Shown here one piece after another: positions 1 through 5,006 of a DNA stretch of 5,026 nucleotides (position 1 is the first letter of the stretch; each line of letters starts with the position of its first letter). This stretch comes from an uncultured Oscillospiraceae bacterium. GTDB taxonomy: Bacteria > Bacillota > Clostridia > Oscillospirales > Oscillospiraceae. The stretch covers positions 1 to 5,026 of the forward strand of contig CAAGIE010000111.1 of assembly GCA_900769835.1 (NCBI GenBank), read 5' to 3'. Under the pieces are notes generated by a model. The model was given only the letters and a program-made list of their open reading frames with translations. It searched no databases and was not told the DNA's origin. The translations under genes were made by a program, and so were the position numbers.

Positions 1-196
1 AGATCACTAAATCAATGTCGGTCACAAACCTCTCACCGTTTTCGACCCGACGAATGAAATAATGATCCAAATCAAACCCAAGAAACTGCATCTTCACCGC
101 CAACTTGCGTTGCGAAAGTTTTCTTTGCTTTCGAATTTGCGCGATCCGGCGGCCGCATAGGTTATTTGTGCCGTCGGCGGCCTTTATTTTAAACAT
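1..196 (-). CDS. XRE-family helix-turn-helix transcriptional regulator (N-terminal part, cut by window edge)
   Basis: Reading the minus strand from the ATG at 196-194 gives 65 uninterrupted codons that run off the left edge, so the C-terminus is missing. Residues about 15-65 fit the Cro/C1-type (XRE) DNA-binding fold: G-R-R-I-A-Q-I-R-K at 15-23, the helix-turn-helix entry L-S-Q-R-K-L-A at 27-33, a recognition-helix region ending I-R-R-V-E-N-G-E-R at 48-56, and V-T-D-I-D-L after it. This spacing is typical of XRE repressors that bind short palindromes. The start is supported by a GAGGGGGA ribosome binding site (201-208) five bases upstream. The gene is divergent from the three-gene operon and its leader overlaps one of two operator-like sites, so I infer that it represses itself and the operon. 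The family call is firm; the ligand or signal is unknown because the C-terminal part is not seen. Confidence 0.85.
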   Translation of the reverse strand, partial: MFKIKAADGTNNLCGRRIAQIRKQRKLSQRKLAVKMQFLGFDLDHYFIRRVENGERFVTDIDLVI

Positions 197-212
197 AAAA
201 TCCCCCTCATTT

Positions 213-228
213 TGTTGAATAGTATTTA
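213..228. promoter_or_regulatory. Operator-like site O1 (left arm)
   Basis: This 16-bp site reads TGTTGAATAGTATTTA and matches the reverse complement of 267-282 at 14 of 16 positions, including an exact 11-base run (213-223 against 272-282). Its inner part (216-228) is itself a near-palindrome, TGAATA-g-TATTTA, the size expected for an XRE dimer. It overlaps the -35 box of the operon promoter and the predicted start of the regulator transcript, so occupancy should block both. The binding protein is inferred to be the adjacent XRE regulator. Confidence 0.7.
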
Positions 229-253
229 CATTTATATTATTGTATGTTAATAT
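225..253 (+). promoter_or_regulatory. Promoter of the three-gene operon
   Basis: A -35 box TTTACA (225-230), a 17-bp spacer and a -10 box TAATAT (248-253) with an upstream TGT (245-247, extended -10) make a strong sigma-A-type promoter. The start point would be near 260, giving a leader of about 93 nt before the first gene. The -35 box overlaps operator-like site O1, and site O2 lies just downstream of the predicted start. Confidence 0.75.
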
Positions 254-261
254 GGTGTAAA
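234..261 (-). promoter_or_regulatory. Promoter of the XRE regulator gene
   Basis: On the minus strand there is a -35 box TTTACA (261-256), a 16-bp spacer and a -10 box TAATAT (239-234). These are the same hexamers as in the opposing operon promoter, and the two promoters are interleaved in one 37-bp stretch. The predicted start near 227 leaves a leader of about 30 nt. The overlap means RNA polymerase can probably occupy only one of the two at a time. Confidence 0.65.
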
Positions 262-266
262 ATTGG

Positions 267-282
267 TGAACACTATTCAACA
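267..282. promoter_or_regulatory. Operator-like site O2 (right arm)
   Basis: This is the mirror copy of the site at 213-228; its inner part (267-279) is a near-palindrome TGAACA-c-TATTCA. It sits a few bases downstream of the predicted operon transcription start, where a bound repressor would obstruct initiation or early elongation. The centres of the two sites are 51 bp apart, close to five helical turns, which would allow cooperative binding or a small loop. The role is inferred from position and symmetry. Confidence 0.7.
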
Positions 283-307
283 TTTGAGGGTTTTTATTTA
301 TGTCATC

Positions 308-324
308 TACCGGGAACACCGGTA
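308..324 (+). promoter_or_regulatory. Short hairpin in the operon leader
   Basis: TACCGG (308-313) and CCGGTA (319-324) form a perfect 6-bp stem with a GAACA loop in the predicted 5' leader, 16 bases before the ribosome binding site. No U-tract follows, so it is not a terminator. It could stabilise the mRNA, affect translation, or be a binding site for another protein. Only the symmetry is certain. Confidence 0.4.
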
Positions 325-339
325 ATATATAGAAAAATT

Positions 340-344
340 GGAGG
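340..344 (+). promoter_or_regulatory. Ribosome binding site that fixes the first operon gene's start
   Basis: GGAGG lies 8 bases before the ATG at 353. The reading frame is open further upstream to a TTG at 338, but that codon lies partly in the ribosome binding site itself, so ATG 353 is the better start. The in-frame ATG at 362 is 17 bases from the site and less likely. Confidence 0.85.
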
Positions 345-352
345 AACAAAAA

Positions 353-898
353 ATGGGTTTTATGGAACAAGCAGCAGCTAAACTGGCGCGGAAATACGGC
401 ACGGTTTCCGAAGGCAAGCACGAGGGCTGCCAAGTGGCAATGGGTAACGATCCCAGCAAAAAAGTGGAGGCAACCTACACCTTCTCCCAAATCATTTTCT
501 TGCAGGACACGGAAGAAATGGGTCGCTACAACCTGGTCGGCGACGTGAAAATGATTAAACTTGTCGATCTGGAAGAGACCGGTTTCCAGGTTAAAATCTT
601 CTTTGCCGACGGTGAGGAGTGCAAGTTTTTGCTGGAAACCGCTGCCAAGCAGAATGAAAAAGAAAACATGTTCGTTTCTATGATCAAGGCTTGGTTCGGC
701 ATGAAGAAGACCAATTTGACCCCCGAGCAGGAGCGTCAAGAAAATGTCAAGAACATCAAAATCTTTATGCGCAGCACCATGCCTTTGCTGGACGCAACCT
801 CTCTGACTGCACTGGAAATGTTCTACAAGAACTATGACGTTATGGAAGATGTGGATGCGAAACTCATCGCACTCAACAAGAAGAGGTTTGAAAAGTAA
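353..898 (+). CDS. Uncharacterised protein, first gene of the regulated operon
   Basis: The gene encodes 181 residues from ATG 353, chosen because GGAGG sits 8 bases upstream. I do not recognise a named family. No signal peptide or membrane segment is visible, so it is probably cytosolic. The N-terminal 25 residues look helical; residues about 38-96 alternate hydrophobic and polar residues in several short strands (around 40-50, 59-72, 77-84 and 89-95), reminiscent of a small beta-barrel such as a PH/GRAM-like fold; residues about 104-181 are helical, rich in charge, ending in K-K-R-F-E-K. The fold suggestion is inference only. It is the promoter-proximal gene, only 2 bases from the next, so the products are probably made together and may form a complex. 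Codon use is more AT-rich than in the genes to the right. The coding call is firm, the function unknown. Confidence 0.85.
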   Translation: MGFMEQAAAKLARKYGTVSEGKHEGCQVAMGNDPSKKVEATYTFSQIIFLQDTEEMGRYNLVGDVKMIKLVDLEETGFQVKIFFADGEECKFLLETAAKQNEKENMFVSMIKAWFGMKKTNLTPEQERQENVKNIKIFMRSTMPLLDATSLTALEMFYKNYDVMEDVDAKLIALNKKRFEK

Positions 899-900
899 TT

Positions 901-1431
901 ATGGAATATTGGGAAAATATCGCTTCTTGGTACACCACAGATGCGGGCGTGAAAGCCTATCAGGCATTGCGGACACAAGAAGACAAAACACTCTTTTTCT
1001 ACGCATTTTTGCAGAAGAAATTGCATAAAAGTTTCGAAAACGACAACATTTGCTTTAAGTTCGCGTTGTTTTTAGCCGATGCAGTTGCAAATTCTTCTTT
1101 GCCTTATAGCACCTACCCCGAGATCATTGATCCGCAGAAAAATCCTTACTTAGCATATTTGGTTTGTTGGGAGAAATATCCCGGCAAACGGGTTCTTTAT
1201 TATGGTTTTATGTCGATCCTGCACGGTCTGGCCGATCCTATGCTGCGCAACAGCTGGATTTATGACAAGGACTTGATGGGTTCTGAAGCACTGCAGCACA
1301 AGCTGGTGGAACTGGAGCGCAACTTCTACAACGAGGATGCCGCATTGATACCCAGCCCGTTGGCTTATGAAATCGAAGACAATTTGAGCGATCTGCAATT
1401 AAAACTCAGATGGTTCTTCGACAAGAAATAA
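901..1431 (+). CDS. Uncharacterised protein, second gene of the regulated operon
   Basis: The gene encodes 176 residues and starts 2 bases after the stop of the preceding gene. Its own ribosome binding site is weak (AGAGG at 882-886, 14 bases away), so translation is probably coupled to the gene before it. I recognise no family. The protein appears mostly helical and soluble, rich in aromatic residues, starting M-E-Y-W-E-N and ending R-W-F-F-D-K-K. A hydrophobic stretch around 51-64 is broken by charged residues and is too short for a confident membrane segment. Cysteines at about 51 and 109 form no metal-binding pattern. Its stop codon ends at the first base of the ribosome binding site of the third gene, which marks a tight operon. 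I infer a role together with its two neighbours, but nothing in the sequence names it. Confidence 0.83.
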   Translation: MEYWENIASWYTTDAGVKAYQALRTQEDKTLFFYAFLQKKLHKSFENDNICFKFALFLADAVANSSLPYSTYPEIIDPQKNPYLAYLVCWEKYPGKRVLYYGFMSILHGLADPMLRNSWIYDKDLMGSEALQHKLVELERNFYNEDAALIPSPLAYEIEDNLSDLQLKLRWFFDKK

Positions 1432-1443
1432 GGAGGGTAGGAC

Positions 1444-2574
1444 ATGGATAATGTTTCTGTATTAAATAAGTTAGAAAATCTCCAGCAATTACTGGAGGAA
1501 AATCACGCCCTGCGCTCCTATATCGACGGCGGCTGCGCCAGAGAAACCGTCGACCAATTAGAGGAAATTCGCGAAAAAATCGGAACACTACCCCAGGCGC
1601 CCAGTGTTGCTTCCTGCCGTGTGACTTTTCCCTTGCCGGCAGATCATGCTACGCAGGCAAAAGCAGAAAAAAGCAAGAGAAAGATCCTCTTTTTCGCAAC
1701 CGCTGCAGTAGCGGCCCTATTGCTTATTATTTATTTCGCCTCCAATAATGATGCGCTGAACTTTTTGTGCGTATTGGGAATTTTTGCCACGATTGCTGTG
1801 GGCTGGTTTTATAAAATGAGCTGCAATTCGTATAAAACCAAAGACAAGGAGTTGCAGGACTCCAGAAAGAACTATGCGTCTTCCCTGGATGCATTCCGAA
1901 CAGCGATGTCCTGCTATGAAAAGGAAGTCGCAGAGGGCCGCAACGAGTACGATCAGTATCTTCTTCGTTACTATCAATATTATCCCGATTTTCTGGACAC
2001 GTTGACGGGGTACGAGAAGAAAACGATCGAGGCAGAAAACGCACTGGAAGAAAACGAACGTCTGATTGCTGAATGTGATGTCGCCGCTCCTGAGTATTTT
2101 CATTTGGTCCCCAAAGTGATCTCTATGCTCAAAACCGGGCGTGCCGATAGTTATAAAGAAGCCTTAAACATCGCCATCGAAGAAGAACGCCAGGAGGCGA
2201 TCGAGGCCGCAAGACGAGAAGAGGAAGCTCGCAGATTGGCCGCATTGGAACGCCAAGCAGAAGAGGAACGCCGTCACAATATGATGCTTGAGCAGCAGCA
2301 AAGAGAACACGACCGGGCAATGGAGAGAGCGGCACAAGACCAGGCTGCAGAACAACGCCGTGCCAACCAGCAGGCAGAACGGGACAGACAGCGCGCTGAA
2401 AGCGAAGCACGTCGTCGGCAAATGGCCGCTGAAAGCGAAGCAAGAAAGCAAGCCAATGCCACCCGAATGGCCGGTGTCTCCAAATGTGCCGCTTGCAAAA
2501 ACAACAAACATTGTCCCAGCCACGTCAAAAACAACGGCAGCGGCTTGACCTGCGGTGCCTATCAGCCTTACTAA
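1444..2574 (+). CDS. Membrane-hairpin, long charged-helix protein with C-terminal Cys4 motif
   Basis: The gene encodes 376 residues; ATG 1444 follows AGGAGGG (1431-1437) by 6 bases. Layout: a soluble N-terminal part (1-75) with a coiled-coil-like start; two membrane segments (about 81-100 and 106-123) joined by a very short loop; basic residues K-S-K-R-K before the first and Y-K-T-K-D-K after the second, which place both ends in the cytoplasm; a helical region rich in Tyr and acidic residues (130-215); a G-R-A-D-S-Y-K-E-A-L-N motif at 232-242; an extremely charged Glu/Arg/Gln/Ala helix (about 245-340) that could be a coiled coil or single alpha helix; and a tail with C348, C351, C357 and C370, ending G-A-Y-Q-P-Y. 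The four cysteines (C-x2-C-x5-C-x12-C) could bind zinc; this is inference. It is the last operon gene and is followed by a terminator. I think it anchors the system to the membrane, but its function is unknown. Confidence 0.85.
   Translation: MDNVSVLNKLENLQQLLEENHALRSYIDGGCARETVDQLEEIREKIGTLPQAPSVASCRVTFPLPADHATQAKAEKSKRKILFFATAAVAALLLIIYFASNNDALNFLCVLGIFATIAVGWFYKMSCNSYKTKDKELQDSRKNYASSLDAFRTAMSCYEKEVAEGRNEYDQYLLRYYQYYPDFLDTLTGYEKKTIEAENALEENERLIAECDVAAPEYFHLVPKVISMLKTGRADSYKEALNIAIEEERQEAIEAARREEEARRLAALERQAEEERRHNMMLEQQQREHDRAMERAAQDQAAEQRRANQQAERDRQRAESEARRRQMAAESEARKQANATRMAGVSKCAACKNNKHCPSHVKNNGSGLTCGAYQPY
2395..2460 (+). repeat. Tandem 11-codon repeat in the charged helix
   Basis: Two adjacent 33-base units encode A-E-S-E-A-R-R-R-Q-M-A (residues 318-328) and A-E-S-E-A-R-K-Q-A-N-A (329-339). 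A 16-base core, CGCTGAAAGCGAAGCA, is repeated exactly at 2394-2409 and 2427-2442. An 11-residue period is the hendecad found in right-handed or straight coiled coils. The DNA identity points to a recent duplication, so the helix length may vary between strains. Confidence 0.75.
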
Positions 2575-2617
2575 CCCTTAGCGCCTTGTAACTGCAATAA
2601 GCCTTTCGCGAAGACAC

Positions 2618-2650
2618 AAAAAGAGAGTTGCATATGCGACTCTCTTTTTT
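2618..2650 (+). terminator. Rho-independent terminator of the three-gene operon
   Basis: AGAGAGT (2622-2628) pairs with ACTCTCT (2639-2645); a T-G wobble and the GC of GCATATGC extend the stem to an ATAT loop. An A-run before and a six-T run after (2645-2650) complete a classical terminator about 45 bases beyond the operon's last stop codon. The A/T flanks make it possibly active in both directions. Confidence 0.9.
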
Positions 2651-2651
2651 G

Positions 2652-2680
2652 TTGCCTAAAACCGGGATATGCCGTATAAT
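2652..2680 (+). promoter_or_regulatory. Promoter of the radical SAM gene
   Basis: TTGCCT (2652-2657), a 17-bp spacer and a perfect TATAAT (2675-2680) start directly after the T-run of the upstream terminator. The predicted transcription start near 2687 lies at the edge of the ribosome binding site (AGGAGGT, 2689-2695), so the leader would be only about 14 nt. No operator or riboswitch fits in that space. Confidence 0.75.
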
Positions 2681-2700
2681 AAGCAAAAAGGAGGTGCGGT

Positions 2701-3525
2701 ATGTATAAAAAGGTTTATGTGGAGATCACCAATGTCTGTAATATGCACTGCACCTTCTGTCACGGCCACCGCCGCAAGGCGCGCATGCTGGAAAAAGCAG
2801 AATTTGCCCATATTTTGCAGCAGTTGCAGGGCCACACGGAGTACATCTACTATCATCTGATGGGCGAGCCCCTCCTGCACCCCCGGTTGCCGGAATTTTT
2901 GCAGATGGCAAAGAATGCGGGCTACCGCTCCGTCCTCACCACCAACGGCACGCTCCTCGAAAAGCGGGGCGACGAGATCCTCGCGGCGGGTCTGCACAAG
3001 GTGAGCGTTTCCCTCCACAGTTTTGAGGAGGGCAGTGCGGTGGATCACGCCACATATCTGCGGCAGGTCTGCGAATTCGCCGAAAAAGCCGCCGCTTGCG
3101 GCACCTATACCTCTTTCCGTCTGTGGAACAAGGGTTTTGATAACGGCAGAAACGACGCAACCTTGCAACTTTTGCAGGAATTTCTCCCCGGCGAATGGGT
3201 GGAAAATTCCCGGGGTCTGCGTATTCGGGACAAAATCTTCCTGGAATGGGGCGATCGGTTCGATTGGCCCGATGAAAACGCGCCCCTGGGGGACGAAAAC
3301 GTGTTCTGCTACGGACTGAAAGACCAGTTCGGCATCCTTTGCGACGGCACGGTTGTGCCTTGTTGTCTGGATAGCGAGGGTGTGATTGCCCTGGGCAACC
3401 TCTTCACCCAGGCGCTTTCCCAGATCCTCCAATCTCCCCGCGCAACCGCCATTCGGGAGGGCTTTCGTTGCCGCAAGGCCACAGAAGACCTCTGCCGCCG
3501 CTGCGGCTACGCCAGAAAATTCTAA
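2701..3525 (+). CDS. Radical SAM protein with C-terminal SPASM/twitch-like domain
   Basis: The gene encodes 274 residues; ATG 2701 follows AGGAGGT by 5 bases. The N-terminus carries the radical SAM cluster motif C13-N-M-H-C17-T-F-C20 (C-x3-C-x2-C), which binds the 4Fe-4S cluster that cleaves S-adenosylmethionine to a 5'-deoxyadenosyl radical. M-G-E-P at 54-57 is the SAM-contacting GGEP-type motif and T-T-N-G-T at 80-84 the usual next strand. From about 203 a SPASM-like region follows: C203, D-G-T-V-V-P-C-C at 215-222, L-G-N at 231-233 and C265-x2-C268, enough ligands for an auxiliary iron-sulfur cluster. At 274 residues it is shorter than most SPASM peptide-modifying enzymes (usually about 350-450). 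The substrate cannot be named. The gene stands alone between its own promoter and terminator, with no peptide-precursor or transporter gene beside it. Base composition is GC-richer than the operon to the left. Confidence 0.92.
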   Translation: MYKKVYVEITNVCNMHCTFCHGHRRKARMLEKAEFAHILQQLQGHTEYIYYHLMGEPLLHPRLPEFLQMAKNAGYRSVLTTNGTLLEKRGDEILAAGLHKVSVSLHSFEEGSAVDHATYLRQVCEFAEKAAACGTYTSFRLWNKGFDNGRNDATLQLLQEFLPGEWVENSRGLRIRDKIFLEWGDRFDWPDENAPLGDENVFCYGLKDQFGILCDGTVVPCCLDSEGVIALGNLFTQALSQILQSPRATAIREGFRCRKATEDLCRRCGYARKF

Positions 3526-3526
3526 C

Positions 3527-3563
3527 AAAAAGCCAGCCCCTGAACCATCAGGGGCTGGTTTTT
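3527..3563. terminator. Bidirectional terminator shared by the two convergent genes
   Basis: An 11-bp perfect stem, CCAGCCCCTGA (3533-3543) with TCAGGGGCTGG (3548-3558), has an ACCA loop and is flanked by AAAAA (3527-3531) and TTTTT (3559-3563). It follows the radical SAM stop codon directly on the plus strand. On the minus strand the oxidoreductase stop (TAA, 3564-3562) lies just before the stem and overlaps the T-run. It should stop transcription from both sides. Confidence 0.93.
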
Positions 3564-4692
3564 ACAGTTCCATCCAAATATTTCCGCTATTTTGGGATCG
3601 CAAGCAGGCATCCACAAAGCGGACACCCTCCGCGCCCTCCCGCACAGTGGGGAAATCGATCATATCCGGAGTGAACGCTCCGTCTTTTTTCGCATTTACG
3701 CAACCGATGAAGGAGCGGTAAAGATTACCCATAGCCTCCAGCCAACCCTCCGTGTGTCCCGAGGGCAATCTGCCGTAAGCCGCGGCCCGGGGGCAAATAC
3801 TGCCCGTTCCCCGGAATAGCAGGCGGGATACGCCATCTCTGTCGATGAACACCGCTTTTTCGCTCTCCTCCTGCCGCCAGAGGATCGAGCCGTTCTCGCC
3901 GTAAATGCGCACCGCAAGATCATTGTGGTGACCGATGGCAAACTGACTGGTCCAGTAGCAGCCGGTGGCGCCATTTTCATACTCCACCATTACCACATCG
4001 TTGTCATCCAGCACACGGCCGGGGACGACGGTGTCCATTTTTGCCAGAACGCGGCGAATCTTCAGGCCGGTCATCATCGCCACTGCGTTTTCCACGTGCG
4101 TACCCAGATCGCCCAGGCAATTCACGCCGCCGGACTGGGCAGGGTCACAACGCCAGGCGCCTTGCTTGCCGCCGAAATCCCCTTCGTGGGCCAGCCAACC
4201 TTGCGGATATTCCGCCATCACGGTGCGGATCTTGCCCAGGCCGCCCTCTGCGATGAAATTGCGAATATGCTTTGCGGTGACGTGACCCATATAGGTATAG
4301 GTCACCATAAACAGAAGTTCTTTTTCCGCTGCCAGCGCTTCCAACTCCGCCGCTTGCGCCACAGTCAGGCATAAGGGCTTATCGCAAGCCACGTGGATGC
4401 CCGCCTGCAAAAAGGCCTTGCACACGGGGTAATGACTCACATTGGGGGTCACCACCACCACAAAATCAATGCCGTCTGCACGCGCCGCCTCTGCGCGCGC
4501 CATTTCCTCAAAGTTCTCGTAGCACCGCTCCACCCCAAGCCGGGTGGCAGTTTCCTTGCTCTTTGCGGGGTCGCGGGAGAAACAACCCGCGGTCAGCACC
4601 GCCAGATCGTCGATGTGAATGGCCTTTCTGTGGGCATCACCGATAAACGAACCGGGGCCGCCGCCCACCATACCGTAACGGAGTTTGCGCAT
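3562..4692 (-). CDS. Gfo/Idh/MocA-family NAD(P)-dependent oxidoreductase
   Basis: The gene encodes 376 residues on the minus strand; ATG 4692-4690 has AAGGAG (4707-4702) nine bases upstream. Residues 1-125 form a Rossmann domain: the dinucleotide loop G-G-G-P-G-S-F-I-G at 10-18, V-V-V-V-T-P-N at 78-84, and C-D-K-P-L at 103-107, the family's E-K-P motif with Asp for Glu and the catalytic Lys at 105. The C-terminal alpha/beta domain carries G-D-L-G-T-H at 194-199, whose Asp195 and His199 correspond to the catalytic residues of inositol dehydrogenase-type members. G-H-T-E-G-W at 312-317 is a motif seen in many sugar/inositol-acting relatives. The reaction is probably NAD(P)-dependent oxidation or reduction of a sugar, cyclitol or derivative; the substrate cannot be told from the sequence, and no sugar transporter or kinase gene lies in view. 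Length is normal and the reading frame is intact. Confidence 0.94.
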   Translation of the reverse strand: MRKLRYGMVGGGPGSFIGDAHRKAIHIDDLAVLTAGCFSRDPAKSKETATRLGVERCYENFEEMARAEAARADGIDFVVVVTPNVSHYPVCKAFLQAGIHVACDKPLCLTVAQAAELEALAAEKELLFMVTYTYMGHVTAKHIRNFIAEGGLGKIRTVMAEYPQGWLAHEGDFGGKQGAWRCDPAQSGGVNCLGDLGTHVENAVAMMTGLKIRRVLAKMDTVVPGRVLDDNDVVMVEYENGATGCYWTSQFAIGHHNDLAVRIYGENGSILWRQEESEKAVFIDRDGVSRLLFRGTGSICPRAAAYGRLPSGHTEGWLEAMGNLYRSFIGCVNAKKDGAFTPDMIDFPTVREGAEGVRFVDACLRSQNSGNIWMEL

Positions 4693-4723
4693 ACTCTTTC
4701 GCTCCTTTTCTCATTCTGCTTTC

Positions 4724-4752
4724 AGTATACCACAGACTTCCCCCGCCCGCAA
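4724..4752 (-). promoter_or_regulatory. Promoter of the oxidoreductase gene
   Basis: On the minus strand TTGCGG (4752-4747), a 17-bp spacer and TATACT (4729-4724), preceded by TGG (extended -10), give a good sigma-A-type promoter. The predicted start near 4717 leaves a leader of about 25 nt carrying the AAGGAG ribosome binding site. No clear operator or catabolite-repression site was seen around it. Confidence 0.7.
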
Positions 4753-4976
4753 CGGCGGTTTTTCAGAACAAACAACGGAAAATGGAACGATACGCACCAT
4801 ACGGCACTCCCGTTTCCGTCTGGTTGGGGAGTACCATCTGCACACGTTGCACGTATTGTGAACAACACAAAAATGCATACCTGCACTCCCGAAAAAGCGT
4901 AGGAGAGGTACATAGGAGGGGGGAGATTTGTTTGCGGGAGCAATCACTGGAGCCCCTCTCTTATGCCGCCTCTTTG
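4753..4976. other. Non-coding stretch without a recognisable gene
   Basis: Short open frames exist on both strands but none has a ribosome binding site, plausible start context or recognisable protein. A loose inverted repeat (4803-4811 with 4827-4835, one mismatch, 15-base loop) and a distant GAGAGG/CCTCTC pair (4903-4908, 4955-4960) are visible but weak. A purine-rich run, AGGAGGGGGGAGA, spans 4913-4925. I see no tRNA, small RNA or promoter that I can support here. Confidence 0.5.
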
Positions 4977-5006
4977 GGTACTTTCTTGGCGGAACAAGAA
5001 AGTACC
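4977..5006. repeat. Perfect hairpin, probable interspersed palindromic repeat
   Basis: GGTACTTTCTTG (4977-4988) and CAAGAAAGTACC (4995-5006) form a perfect 12-bp stem around a 6-base GCGGAA loop. There is no T-run, so it is not a standard terminator. GGCGG at 4988-4992 could alternatively pair with CCGCC at 4966-4970 or 5005-5009. The design resembles REP-like extragenic repeats with a G-G-T-A-C-T-T-T-C-T-T core; that it occurs elsewhere in this genome is inference from recollection, since only one copy is in the window. Confidence 0.6.

Noticed and set aside
338..352. Upstream TTG start for the first operon gene, adding five residues
   Set aside because: The TTG and the following GAG-GAA codons are the ribosome binding site itself; ATG 353 lies at ideal spacing from it.
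2575..2700. A small peptide-precursor gene for the radical SAM enzyme
   Set aside because: The gap is filled by a terminator and a promoter with a leader of about 14 nt, and the downstream side is a terminator, so no adjacent precursor fits.
2656..3528. Long open frame of about 290 codons on the minus strand opposite the radical SAM gene
   Set aside because: It is antisense to a gene with clear radical SAM motifs, has no domain of its own and appears to be a shadow of GC-biased codon use.
4803..4835. Inverted repeat GG-C-ACTCCC / GGGAGT-A-CC as terminator or operator
   Set aside because: It has an internal mismatch, a 15-base loop and no T-run, so it cannot be separated from chance.
3925..4902. 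Open frames on the plus strand opposite the oxidoreductase gene
   Set aside because: They are antisense to a gene with full Gfo/Idh/MocA motifs and show low-complexity, non-protein-like sequence without ribosome binding sites.
4711..4947. Possible minus-strand small protein of about 78 codons upstream of the oxidoreductase
   Set aside because: It overlaps the oxidoreductase promoter, lacks a ribosome binding site and has no recognisable features.
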